DNA from: Leptotrichia buccalis C-1013-b
Lineage (GTDB): Bacteria; Fusobacteriota; Fusobacteriia; Fusobacteriales; Leptotrichiaceae
Length of the DNA stretch: 64,000 nucleotides
NCBI RefSeq assembly: GCF_000023905.1
Contig: NC_013192.1
Location: 1,860,001-1,924,000 of the forward strand
Direction of reading: 5' to 3'
Shown: one piece after another, positions 16,835 to 24,687 of the stretch
Position numbering within the stretch: position 1 is the first letter of the stretch
Layout of the letters: the number at the start of each line of letters is the position of its first letter
Notes under the pieces: generated by a model
Database searches by the model: none
The model's input: the letters and a program-made list of their open reading frames with translations, nothing else
What the model was told of the DNA's origin: nothing
Made by a program: the position numbers and the translations under genes

Positions 16835-19694
16835 CGCTTAATTCATCCTCCCTTCTACAAATATTTGCATATTCTTTATAAAAATAATTTTTTGAATCTT
16901 TGAAATTGCCCAAATCATAAACTTCGTTATTTCTGTATCTGCTAATTACTTCCTCAATATTTTCCTTAGTTAATTTTTTATCTTCAGTTCTCTCATCTGA
17001 TACTAACGCACCTTCCCAAGTATCTACAATAATTTTTTCAATATTTTCATTATTGTCATTTTCCAGCATTAATGAATAGTAATCTAGCTGTTCCATTGCT
17101 TTATAAACTTTGTCAGTTTTATAGCCCTTTTTTCCATCTCTCAATTTCCCTGACTTATAATCAAATAAATAATTTTTATCACTCGTTTTTATATGCAAAT
17201 CTGTAACTCCATTAATGGACACATTCTCAAACAGCTCTTTCTCCGAAGATAATTTTATTCTCTCTTCAAAATAAATTTGAATATCTTTTTCAGTTTCCAG
17301 CTTCTTAATTAATTTTTCAAAATATTTTTCCGCTGAATTTAAAATTTCTTCAAATGAAACTTTTTTGTAAAATTCCAAATATTCTTTAGGAACTTTGTAC
17401 TCAAATGAATTTATTACATTTTCCAAAATTTCTGCTAGCTGGTTTCTATCAATTTCAAAAGTTTTATTTTCCAAGTCTGCCTTATTTTTCATAACGACAT
17501 TTTCGTAAAAAGCGTGAATTATCGTTCCAAATATCTTAACATTTAGTTCGTCTTCAACCTTTTCAACTTCCTGTTCCCCTATCAATTTTTCCAAATAATA
17601 CCCATACTCAAAATCTCTCATTTTCTCAAATGAATAATATCCCAAACTCAGTTTTTCAGCATTTATTTTCTCAAGGTCTTTCTCCAATTTTGATTGAATA
17701 AACTCCCCAATTTCCTTTTTATCCCATTTCTCTTTTCTATCCTTCAAGAAATATTTTTTCACAAAATAAAGCTCTTCCGCTTCACTTATTTCACCTTCTA
17801 TCACTTTAATTCCATACTTTAATTTCAATTCCTCGATAACGCTCGCCGAATCGATATTTTTCTCCAAATCCTTAACATATGCTAAATACACATTTTTCGC
17901 ACTTAGTATATTTTGATAAATTTTAAACATTTCAATCAATTTTTTGTCATCGCTTGTTGGAAGTCCCATTTTTGCACGTTGAACTTTTGAGAATAAAAAG
18001 TTATTCATTCTTATTTTTGGAAATGAATCCTGCAAATTTAAAATAATTATATTTTCCTTCGTATTTTCAGAAATATTTTGAAACGAATTTATCGAAAACC
18101 TATTTTCCAAATCTTCTTCAGCAGTTTCCTCCAAGTTCAATCCAATCGACTTTTTATCCAAATATTTCAAAAATAATTTTAATAAATTGGCTGAAATATT
18201 TTCATTAAAAAATTTATCCCACAAATTGTCAAAGCTAAAATCTTCCAGCACAACCATTTCCGACAAAGCCTCAAAATACTTATCCTTCACATTTTTATCT
18301 TCTTTTACTTTCTCCTCATTATTCAAATAAATTTTTTCCAAATAATCGCCATATTCCTTCAATGTCGTATACTCGTAAACTTTCTCCAGTTCTTCAACAA
18401 ACTTAATAATTTTACTGATAGCCGTCATTCTTTTTTTATAAATATCCTTAAATTTCTCCTTTTGATTCTCTTTTTCCAATTTTTTCAGTTCATCTTGATT
18501 AATTCGCTCCAATTCCTCTCTCGAAATGTATTTATAATCTTTTGAAGCCAAGTTCTGAAAAATGTAGTAGCTGTCTTTCAAATCAAAAATATTTAGCAAA
18601 TCATTAGATTTGTATGTGTCATAAAGATCTTTCACTCGAAATAAAAATAATTTTTCCCCACTTTTTCTATTAATTTCTTTCATATTGTCCAGCAAATTGT
18701 AAATTAAATTCAAAATTTTGTATATTTTAGTGTCTTTCATCGTTATTTCCAAATTTGAAGAAATCTTTTGCTGTCTCAAAAGCTGATAATCACTTTTTGC
18801 CTCTTCAGCATTTTCCTGTGCTTCAAAAATTCTATAATTCTCTCCCAAAGCTCCATTTTTCTTACCCGCCTTTTTACTCTCCTTCTCAACTTCCTCCAAT
18901 TTTCTCACTAGCCCCAGCAATTCTCCAAATTTACTGCTAAATTCATGAATTTCTATATTTATATCTTTCGCATCAAAAATCTCTTTCGCTGGCAACGAAA
19001 AACTTTCATTTATTTTCAATTCTTTCGTATCAAAATCATTTTCTGACAATTGCAAAATATTTTCCACAATTATTCCCTTTTCCTCAAAATTTTTCACAAT
19101 TTCCTTTTCAAGTGGAGAAAATCTCACTTTATTTACAAAACAAATCTTTTTATACTTTCTCAAAAAATTATCCGAAATATTTTCCACATTTCTAAGCATA
19201 TATGGCAAAATCAAACCTTTCATTTGACAAGTCTCTTTTACCTTTTCATCCACCATTTTCAACGTTTCAAACAAATTTTTCTGCCAATTTTCCAATTCAA
19301 TATTTTCCAAATCAATCTTATGCTCCTGCAATTCCGCAAACAAATTGTAATAATTATAGGCAATATCAATAATATCGTAATAACTCGACACTTCCAGCCT
19401 TTTCTTCAACTTTTCGTCCAACGAATTATAAAACAGTACAACCTGCTTTTCCTCTTTTACCACAATCTTATTTGTAACAAAGACATTTTCATAAAAATCA
19501 TAACTATTTATCAACCTAAAATTCTGAAAAATCCCTAAATCCTGCTGAATTTCCTCATTTTGTAAAAATTCCCTTTTAATCTCAAAAAACGAAGCCGAAT
19601 TTTCAAATACAAAAAGCGTATTTTCATTTTTCCTAAATTCTTCAAATAATATATTTTTTAAATCAGATCCAATCCCTCTGTAATTAATTTTCAT
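16821..19694 (-). CDS. addB: AddB/RexB-like PD-(D/E)XK exonuclease subunit
   Basis: This is the 957-aa partner of the AddA-like helicase. The N-terminal two thirds resembles an inactivated helicase scaffold: no GKT/GKS Walker A is visible near the start (NTLFVFENSASFFEIKREFL). The C-terminal quarter holds a PD-(D/E)XK nuclease: INAEKLSLGYYSFEKMRDFEYGYYL, GTIIHAFYENV with the motif His, SINGVTDLHIKTSDKNYLFDYKSGK and a Gln/Tyr motif AMEQLDYYSLML. Cysteines are few and isolated (ETCQMKG, KKICFV, NICRRED), so the 4Fe-4S cage of Bacillus AddB appears absent. An SD (AAGGAG) and a promoter precede it. The AddB assignment is by domain layout and pairing; identity is distant. Confidence 0.72.
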   Translation of the reverse strand: MKINYRGIGSDLKNILFEEFRKNENTLFVFENSASFFEIKREFLQNEEIQQDLGIFQNFRLINSYDFYENVFVTNKIVVKEEKQVVLFYNSLDEKLKKRLEVSSYYDIIDIAYNYYNLFAELQEHKIDLENIELENWQKNLFETLKMVDEKVKETCQMKGLILPYMLRNVENISDNFLRKYKKICFVNKVRFSPLEKEIVKNFEEKGIIVENILQLSENDFDTKELKINESFSLPAKEIFDAKDINIEIHEFSSKFGELLGLVRKLEEVEKESKKAGKKNGALGENYRIFEAQENAEEAKSDYQLLRQQKISSNLEITMKDTKIYKILNLIYNLLDNMKEINRKSGEKLFLFRVKDLYDTYKSNDLLNIFDLKDSYYIFQNLASKDYKYISREELERINQDELKKLEKENQKEKFKDIYKKRMTAISKIIKFVEELEKVYEYTTLKEYGDYLEKIYLNNEEKVKEDKNVKDKYFEALSEMVVLEDFSFDNLWDKFFNENISANLLKLFLKYLDKKSIGLNLEETAEEDLENRFSINSFQNISENTKENIIILNLQDSFPKIRMNNFLFSKVQRAKMGLPTSDDKKLIEMFKIYQNILSAKNVYLAYVKDLEKNIDSASVIEELKLKYGIKVIEGEISEAEELYFVKKYFLKDRKEKWDKKEIGEFIQSKLEKDLEKINAEKLSLGYYSFEKMRDFEYGYYLEKLIGEQEVEKVEDELNVKIFGTIIHAFYENVVMKNKADLENKTFEIDRNQLAEILENVINSFEYKVPKEYLEFYKKVSFEEILNSAEKYFEKLIKKLETEKDIQIYFEERIKLSSEKELFENVSINGVTDLHIKTSDKNYLFDYKSGKLRDGKKGYKTDKVYKAMEQLDYYSLMLENDNNENIEKIIVDTWEGALVSDERTEDKKLTKENIEEVISRYRNNEVYDLGNFKDSKNYFYKEYANICRREDELSDEDE

Positions 19695-19739
19695 AGTATC
19701 TTTCTCCTTAAATTGAAGATTTTTTATAAATTTTTTACT

Positions 19740-19769
19740 ATTATAACATTTTTTTTAAAAAATTGTGAA
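19740..19769 (-). promoter_or_regulatory. Candidate promoter of the addB-addA operon
   Basis: On the minus strand TTCACA (19764-19769) and TATAAT (19740-19745) are 18 bp apart, about 45 bp before the addB start. Confidence 0.5.
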
Positions 19770-19814
19770 AATATCCAAAAGTTGTTTCCAAATATTAATT
19801 TCAAAGTTTTAATA

Positions 19815-19934
19815 CTAAACCCGATTTGAAAAAAAGAAATCTAATAAAATATTCAACCAACATTCAACTTCTTCTTCCCCAAATAAACCACTTACAAAAT
19901 CTAAGATATAATCACATAAATTCAGAACTATCAA
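19815..19934 (-). CDS. Possible 36-39-residue acidic peptide under a HicB-type operator promoter
   Basis: An open frame follows the promoter/operator at 19978-20006 and an AGGAG at 19935-19939. The first in-frame start is a TTG that directly touches this SD; a CTG at 19923-19925 has better spacing (9 nt). The peptide contains CDYILDFVSGLFGEEEVECW and then NILLDFFFSNRV: acidic, two cysteines, alternating hydrophobics. I do not recognise it. The addB promoter lies just downstream, so the unit would be self-contained. It is shorter than usual annotation limits, and only the promoter-operator-SD-ORF order supports it. Confidence 0.3.
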   Translation of the reverse strand: MIVLNLCDYILDFVSGLFGEEEVECWLNILLDFFFSNRV

Positions 19935-19977
19935 CTCCTATATTTATTTTTCATATCATCTTTTTAATTACAAAATT

Positions 19978-20006
19978 ATTATAATACGTATTAAATACGT
20001 AGTAAA
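19978..20006 (-). promoter_or_regulatory. Promoter with ACGTATTAAATACGT operator left of the CRISPR array
   Basis: On the minus strand TTTACT (20001-20006) and TATAAT (19978-19983) are 17 bp apart. A perfect 15-bp palindrome occupies 19986-20000, inside the spacer. The same geometry, with the operator two bases from the -10 box, is found at the hicA promoter (24982-25010). It faces away from the array toward the short ORF and addB. Confidence 0.6.
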
Positions 20007-20052
20007 TAATTTTAAAACTTTTTTTAATATTTTTTCCAATTTCTAAATAAAT

Positions 20053-20074
20053 AAAAAAGAGCCTTATCGCTCTT
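20053..20074 (-). terminator. Terminator of the CRISPR transcript
   Basis: On the minus strand a perfect 6-bp stem AAGAGC/GCTCTT (20069-20074 and 20057-20062) with a 6-nt loop is followed by T6. It lies directly past the last, decayed repeat and closes the array. Confidence 0.7.
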
Positions 20075-20076
20075 AT

Positions 20077-20237
20077 TGTTTTATTAATATTCTAAATCTT
20101 TGATGGTGTTAATTTGAGGAACTTATATATATGTTTTAGTCCTCTTCATTTTTGGGGTGGTCTAAATCTATATCGAAAGTTAAGCTAGAATGTGTCATAT
20201 TGTTTTAGTCCCCTTCATTTTTGGGGTGGTCTAAATC
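20077..20237 (-). CRISPR. Type VI-A CRISPR array: two full repeats, two spacers, one collapsed terminal repeat
   Basis: Two 37-nt repeats lie at 20201-20237 and 20132-20168. They differ at one position (TCCCC against TCCTC, plus strand). Read on the minus strand they start GATTTAGACCACCCC and end GGGGACTAAAACA; CCCC/GGGG forms the short crRNA hairpin known for Cas13a. The orientation is set by the leader at higher coordinates and the terminator at 20053-20074. The spacers are 20169-20200 (32 nt) and 20099-20131 (33 nt). The terminal unit at 20077-20098 keeps only the repeat ends (TGTTTTA and TCTAAATC on the plus strand) with the hairpin core lost. The more divergent repeat is leader-distal, as expected. 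I could not match the spacers to any target. Confidence 0.93.
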
Positions 20238-20458
20238 CCATCCAATTATGGGATAATATGTTACTTTTTATTTTAATATTTGATTATTTATTGTTTTTTT
20301 ACTGATTTAGATTATCCCTTTGTCTTATTTTACCACATTTTTCTCATAATGCAAACTAATATTCCAAAATTTTTGTTTCTTTTCTTATGATTTTTTCTCC
20401 GATAGTTATTTCGCCAGATAAGATTTTCATTTTCTTGAACTAAACGACTTTATATTTT
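20238..20458 (-). promoter_or_regulatory. CRISPR leader between cas13a and the array
   Basis: These 220 bp of AT-rich sequence separate the cas13a stop from the first repeat. Next to the repeat is a perfect 7-bp inverted repeat ATCCCAT/ATGGGAT (20235-20254) whose left arm includes the last three bases of the repeat. No consensus promoter is certain, and no terminator was seen after cas13a. The array could therefore be read from a leader promoter or by readthrough from cas13a. Confidence 0.55.
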
Positions 20459-23400
20459 TTAGTTTTCAGATTTTTTTTCTTCCATTTTATATTCAAACAT
20501 AATCTTCACAAGTTTACACAATTCTTCTGAATTTCTATCAGTCATTAATTTTTTCTTTTTTAAATTTTTCAAATGTACAATTTTTTCCGACTCTAAAGTC
20601 TGAATTCCTATTTTCTTATCTGCTCCTATTTTAAATGTTGCTACAAAACCATATTCCTTTAATATATCCACTACTGATTTCATAACTGCATTTTTAAGTT
20701 TTCTATCATAAGAAAGTAGTTTTCTTAAATTTTCCAGCACTTCTAAAAGTGAAATTTCAGCATGCGGAATATAGTTGAAATGTGCAATATAGTTTCGTAT
20801 ATACAAATCTTTTTTCTCTTGTTTTAACACTTTTATATTTGCACTGGAATATTTATTTATTTTTACTTCATCATTTTGATGTAATTCCTTATAAAATTTT
20901 ATATACTTTTCAACAATTTGTCCACCTTTATATTTCACATTCTTTTTATTCTCAAAATTAAATATTTCTTCTATATACTGATTTTCTGGAAATTCCCCTT
21001 TTAATCTAAATCTCAAATCTCTTTCCCAAATCGAAGTATACCCCACAAGTCTATGAAGTATTCTTAATAGTAGACCTTGTAACAAATTTAACTCATTAAA
21101 TTCTACTTTATTTTTCAAATGAGTATATTCTTCTATATTTTCAATTGCCTGTTTATAGCTTTCATAATCTTCATCTGTAAATTTTTCATCTTTTCTAGGT
21201 CTTGCATATTTTCTATGTAAATTTTCCTGCATTTTATGATTTTTTTCAATTTCATTTTTTTTATTACTGTATTTTTTCAATTCTTCTATACTTATTTTAT
21301 ATCCTGCCTTATCCGCTATTTTCTCAAGTAAATTTAACATCCCATATTTTTTTATATTATAAAAAGCTCTATGCTTTATAATATTTTCTCCATCAAAATA
21401 TATTTTATTTGTGTCAAATTTCTTCAATTCTTTATTATCTTTTACCTTATTTCCATTAAAATCTAAAAACTTCCCAATTTCATCCGCTTCTAATTCAAAA
21501 TCTTCTGTTACTCTATTATTATCTAAATTTAAAAGATTTATAAGTTCAAGTTGATCTGAAAAAGCTTCTTCTTTATTTGCACTCTGATATTTTTCAAGAC
21601 TTCCTTTCAAATTAGTCAATTCTTTATGATTAAGCAATTTTAAAATTAAATAAAACATGTTCAATCTTTCGGTGTATTTTAATATATTTCCTAATTTTAT
21701 CTCTCTTAAAAATTCATTTATTTCATATGGAATTTTAATATTATTATTTTGTTCATATTTTTTCAAGAATTTATCAAATTCTTGCTTTTTTTCTGCTAAA
21801 GAAGTATTTGTTTCTTCATCGCTTCCAATATATATTAGGCTTAATCTTCCGTTATTTGCCAAGTAAGTCATAAATCCTTTTAAAAATATTTTTTGTATAA
21901 AGTCAATATATGTATCTTTTTCCTCTTCATCCTGATTTCCAGCATTAATCATATAAAGGCTTTGTATATTTGCAAGATATTCTTTAGGAATTTTTTCTTG
22001 AATATCTTCAAATTTTTGTAGTTTATAAAATCCAGTTTTTAAATTTCTTTTATCATTTTTATTTAATTCAATTATTTCTTTGCTTATCTCAAAAAAATTC
22101 CCGTTATTGCTCATAAAATAATTTAAAAATTCTCCATAATAAATATTTTTCAAAAGATATATCTGAGCATCTATAATTTCTTTAGTTTTATTATCATCAT
22201 TTGTTTTCGGAGTTTTCCAATAAATACCTAGACTATTTTTTAAATCATCTATCCTGCTGTACAATTTTGTAAATGACGGAACAAATGGAATATTTTTATT
22301 AACAAACTCAAATCGTGTTCTCTTTAAATAATTTAATATTTTATATTTTTCCAAATACCTAAATACATTCGCACTATTCAACTGCCTAAATATCTTCAAT
22401 TTCAATTTTTTCTCATTTATTTCATTTTGAAACATTTTTTTTGAAATTTCAGAAGGAGCTATATTTTTAAATGCAAATATATCTTTCCCTTCTAATTCCA
22501 AATTAAAATGCACAATCCCATGTCTAATACTGCTAATAGCTTCATCAATATTTGCGAAAAAATCTTCTATCTCATTTTTATTATCCATATTAAAATCATA
22601 ACTATAGAACATTTTTAAATTTTCTTTTACTTCATTTTTCTTGTTTTCATTGTATATTTTATCAACTTCTCCAGAAACATATTTTTCTTCGCCCTTATTA
22701 TTTTTTACAGTCTTTCCTCTCATTCTACCTGTAATATCATTCTCATTTTCAGTTTCAAGAATATTTCTCAATGAAAAATATGCAACCGAAGAAACTCCAA
22801 TTATATTTCGTAAAAATGCTTCATTTTGTCTATTCCTAGCAATAAAATCACTTGTTGCAATTTCTCCATCTTGTAAATAATAATTATATTTCCCGCAATT
22901 TCTTACATAAGTATCCAATTTATTTAGTAATTTATTTTCAATTAATTTTTTTAAATTTTGATATTCAAATATTCTCTTAATTTTATCGTTACTTATATTA
23001 CTCAGTCTTTTATACACATAATTTTTCAAAAGCTGACTCATTTCAATTTCCACAAAATGACAAAAAGCATATTTTATATTTTTATCATTAAGTTCTTCTT
23101 TATCCAAATAATATTTATAAAACACTTGTGATTTTTTTAATTCACTCATATCTGGAACTTTTTCAATTAATTCTTTCATATTATTTACATTTTGTATTTC
23201 TTCATAAATAATTTTAGCAAAATTTTCTTTATCATTTTTTCTTCCAATTATTTCGTGATAAAATTCTCTTATTTTATATTTTTCAAGCTTTGTTAAATTT
23301 TCTATTTCTAAAACTAACTTGGCAATATCCTCTTCTTTATATAATTTATCAAAGGCTTCTTTTACATTACTCACATAAGCATCACGTTTTGCTGATTCTC

Positions 23401-23938
23401 TGTAATAATCATAAATAATATTTCTTTTGCTCTTTCCTTCAACTTTTTCAATATTATTTTCATTAATTTTCTGGTAATTAGCCTTATTTTTTTCAAATGA
23501 ATATTTTAAAGAATTTATTTTATTCAATTTTTTCTTAATATCGTTTCTAAATACTTCCAATTCTTCTGAATTTACATTTTCATTTAAATATATTTTTTTT
23601 AAAACCGCAAAATTTTTTTTATCTCTTACATCGGATTCCAAAATATCTGTTTCAGAATATTCCCTGTCAATATTTTCCTTTTTTCCATTCTTTAAGCTTA
23701 AGGTATTGTCTTTTAAATACACCATTTTATTTGAAAAGAATTTTTTCAGTTTTCCTATTCTTTTTTGATTTTCTTTTGTTTCTGTACTGCTAGGATTTTT
23801 TATATACATATCTAGTCTCATATTTAAAAGTGCAGATAATCTCTCATCAGTCCTATTTTCTTCACTTTCGCTTTTTACAAGCCTTCCTTCACTAGTATAT
23901 TTTTTATGTGAAATTCCTCCAACTTTTGTAACTTTCAT
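20459..23938 (-). CDS. cas13a: Cas13a (C2c2) RNA-guided RNA-targeting ribonuclease, type VI-A effector
   Basis: Cas13a processes its own pre-crRNA, binds RNA complementary to the spacer and then cuts that RNA and bystander RNA with two HEPN domains. Both RxxxxH catalytic motifs are present: R472/H477 in SSIRHGIVHF (codons near 22525) and R1048/H1053 in YIRNYIAHF (codons near 20797). Length (1159 aa) and sequence match what I remember of L. buccalis Cas13a. The domain order would be NTD, Helical-1, HEPN1, Helical-2, linker, HEPN2. The ATG has an AGGAGG SD and lies 29 bp after hicB on the same strand. No cas1 or cas2 lies nearby. The array with the cognate repeat is 220 bp downstream. Confidence 0.98.
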   Translation of the reverse strand: MKVTKVGGISHKKYTSEGRLVKSESEENRTDERLSALLNMRLDMYIKNPSSTETKENQKRIGKLKKFFSNKMVYLKDNTLSLKNGKKENIDREYSETDILESDVRDKKNFAVLKKIYLNENVNSEELEVFRNDIKKKLNKINSLKYSFEKNKANYQKINENNIEKVEGKSKRNIIYDYYRESAKRDAYVSNVKEAFDKLYKEEDIAKLVLEIENLTKLEKYKIREFYHEIIGRKNDKENFAKIIYEEIQNVNNMKELIEKVPDMSELKKSQVFYKYYLDKEELNDKNIKYAFCHFVEIEMSQLLKNYVYKRLSNISNDKIKRIFEYQNLKKLIENKLLNKLDTYVRNCGKYNYYLQDGEIATSDFIARNRQNEAFLRNIIGVSSVAYFSLRNILETENENDITGRMRGKTVKNNKGEEKYVSGEVDKIYNENKKNEVKENLKMFYSYDFNMDNKNEIEDFFANIDEAISSIRHGIVHFNLELEGKDIFAFKNIAPSEISKKMFQNEINEKKLKLKIFRQLNSANVFRYLEKYKILNYLKRTRFEFVNKNIPFVPSFTKLYSRIDDLKNSLGIYWKTPKTNDDNKTKEIIDAQIYLLKNIYYGEFLNYFMSNNGNFFEISKEIIELNKNDKRNLKTGFYKLQKFEDIQEKIPKEYLANIQSLYMINAGNQDEEEKDTYIDFIQKIFLKGFMTYLANNGRLSLIYIGSDEETNTSLAEKKQEFDKFLKKYEQNNNIKIPYEINEFLREIKLGNILKYTERLNMFYLILKLLNHKELTNLKGSLEKYQSANKEEAFSDQLELINLLNLDNNRVTEDFELEADEIGKFLDFNGNKVKDNKELKKFDTNKIYFDGENIIKHRAFYNIKKYGMLNLLEKIADKAGYKISIEELKKYSNKKNEIEKNHKMQENLHRKYARPRKDEKFTDEDYESYKQAIENIEEYTHLKNKVEFNELNLLQGLLLRILHRLVGYTSIWERDLRFRLKGEFPENQYIEEIFNFENKKNVKYKGGQIVEKYIKFYKELHQNDEVKINKYSSANIKVLKQEKKDLYIRNYIAHFNYIPHAEISLLEVLENLRKLLSYDRKLKNAVMKSVVDILKEYGFVATFKIGADKKIGIQTLESEKIVHLKNLKKKKLMTDRNSEELCKLVKIMFEYKMEEKKSEN

Positions 23939-23967
23939 ATATAAAAACCTCCTAATATCTATATTTT

Positions 23968-24390
23968 TTACTCAATACCTAATTCTTTTTTTAATGCTTT
24001 TTGTAAAATCTGTGAAAAATTTAGATTTTTTTCCTGTGCCAATATATCTAGCCAAACAGGAATTGTTAAAGTTTTCTTTTTAAGTGCATTTGTAACTTTT
24101 GCCACTTCATACACTGGATCAACAGATAAAATATACAAATACTGATTTTCTTTCAGTTTCACATCCTCCACTTTTGAAGGCTCAGGAAATTTTTTTCTTA
24201 CATCCAAAAAATCAGCCAAATGCAGACCCAATGTCTCTCTCAAATTTGAAACAGCCTCCTCCATGCTGTCTCCAAATGTAGCATAATAATTTATCTCTCC
24301 ATCTTCAAACTTATCAAAATCAACAATACAACCATAATAAGTCCCATCTTCCTTAGTTACCACTACTGGATAAAATACATCCATTTTCAT
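23968..24390 (-). CDS. hicB: HicB-type antitoxin with C-terminal ribbon-helix-helix
   Basis: This 140-aa antitoxin should bind and block HicA and repress the module's promoter. The N-terminal partial RNase H-like fold is typical: FYPVVVTKEDGTYYGCIVDFDKFEDG, then YATFGDSMEEAVSNLRETLGLHLADFLD. The C-terminus (KKKTLTIPVWLDILAQEKNLNFSQILQKALKKEL, residues about 105-138) reads as a ribbon-helix-helix DNA-binding domain. An SD (AGGAGA) precedes the ATG. Normally hicA and hicB nearly touch; here 297 bp with CRISPR debris separate them, and hicB instead sits 29 bp before cas13a. It may therefore control Cas13a expression through the palindrome at 24408-24422. Confidence 0.85.
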   Translation of the reverse strand: MKMDVFYPVVVTKEDGTYYGCIVDFDKFEDGEINYYATFGDSMEEAVSNLRETLGLHLADFLDVRKKFPEPSKVEDVKLKENQYLYILSVDPVYEVAKVTNALKKKTLTIPVWLDILAQEKNLNFSQILQKALKKELGIE

Positions 24391-24407
24391 TATCTCCTAT
24401 CTATTTT

Positions 24408-24422
24408 ACGTATTGAATACGT
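24408..24422. promoter_or_regulatory. ACGTATTGAATACGT operator upstream of hicB-cas13a
   Basis: This perfect 15-bp inverted repeat, with arms ACGTATT/AATACGT around one base, lies 17 bp before the hicB ATG. It matches the sites at 19986-20000 and 24990-25004. A -10-like TATACA overlaps its upstream edge on the minus strand, but no good -35 box is visible. Confidence 0.6.
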
Positions 24423-24446
24423 GTATAAAAATGTTTATAAAATTTT

Positions 24447-24464
24447 TTTAGCATCTCTGCTAAA
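24447..24464. repeat. GNRA-loop hairpin, copy near hicB
   Basis: On the minus strand TTTAGCA-GAGA-TGCTAAA is a perfect 7-bp stem with a GNRA tetraloop. A second copy, TTTGGCA-GAAA-TGCTAAA, lies at 24588-24605. There one base change gives a G-U pair and the loop keeps the GNRA form. The flanking A/T runs are shared too, so about 30 bp is directly repeated within the hicA-hicB gap. Confidence 0.55.
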
Positions 24465-24587
24465 TCAAAATAATTATTTCAAATTTTTCTATTTTTTTAA
24501 TCATTCATTCAGAATCACTATTCTTTACTCGTATAACTTTCTTTTCACTTAATCTTTCTAAAATAATTAAACTTTTTCAAAAAATTT

Positions 24588-24659
24588 TTTAGCATTTCTG
24601 CCAAATTAAGAATTCCCTTCGTTTTTGGGGTAGTCTAAATCCCATCCAAATTATTGGAT
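24588..24659 (-). repeat. Degenerate CRISPR leader-repeat unit between hicA and hicB
   Basis: The block 24615-24641 matches the leader-proximal 27 nt of the array repeat at 25 positions, in the same orientation (minus). It includes GATTTAGACTACCCC and the start of the GGGG arm. The remaining 10 nt (24605-24614) have decayed. The match continues about 20 nt into the leader side, including an inverted repeat ATCCAA-ATTA-TTGGAT (24644-24659). In place of a spacer stands the GNRA hairpin copy at 24588-24605. It is an isolated unit, not an active array. The rest of 24391-24687 shows no ORF. Confidence 0.8.
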
Positions 24660-24687
24660 AATAATTTTTAGTGAAAGCAAGAAGGGA

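Noticed and set aside
20238-20458. A tracrRNA for the CRISPR system
   Set aside because: Cas13a processes crRNA without a tracrRNA, and no anti-repeat (opposite-strand match to the repeat core) is seen near the locus.
24605-24641. A second active CRISPR array
   Set aside because: Only one partial repeat is present, with its distal third decayed and no second repeat at spacer distance. I list it as a degenerate unit instead.
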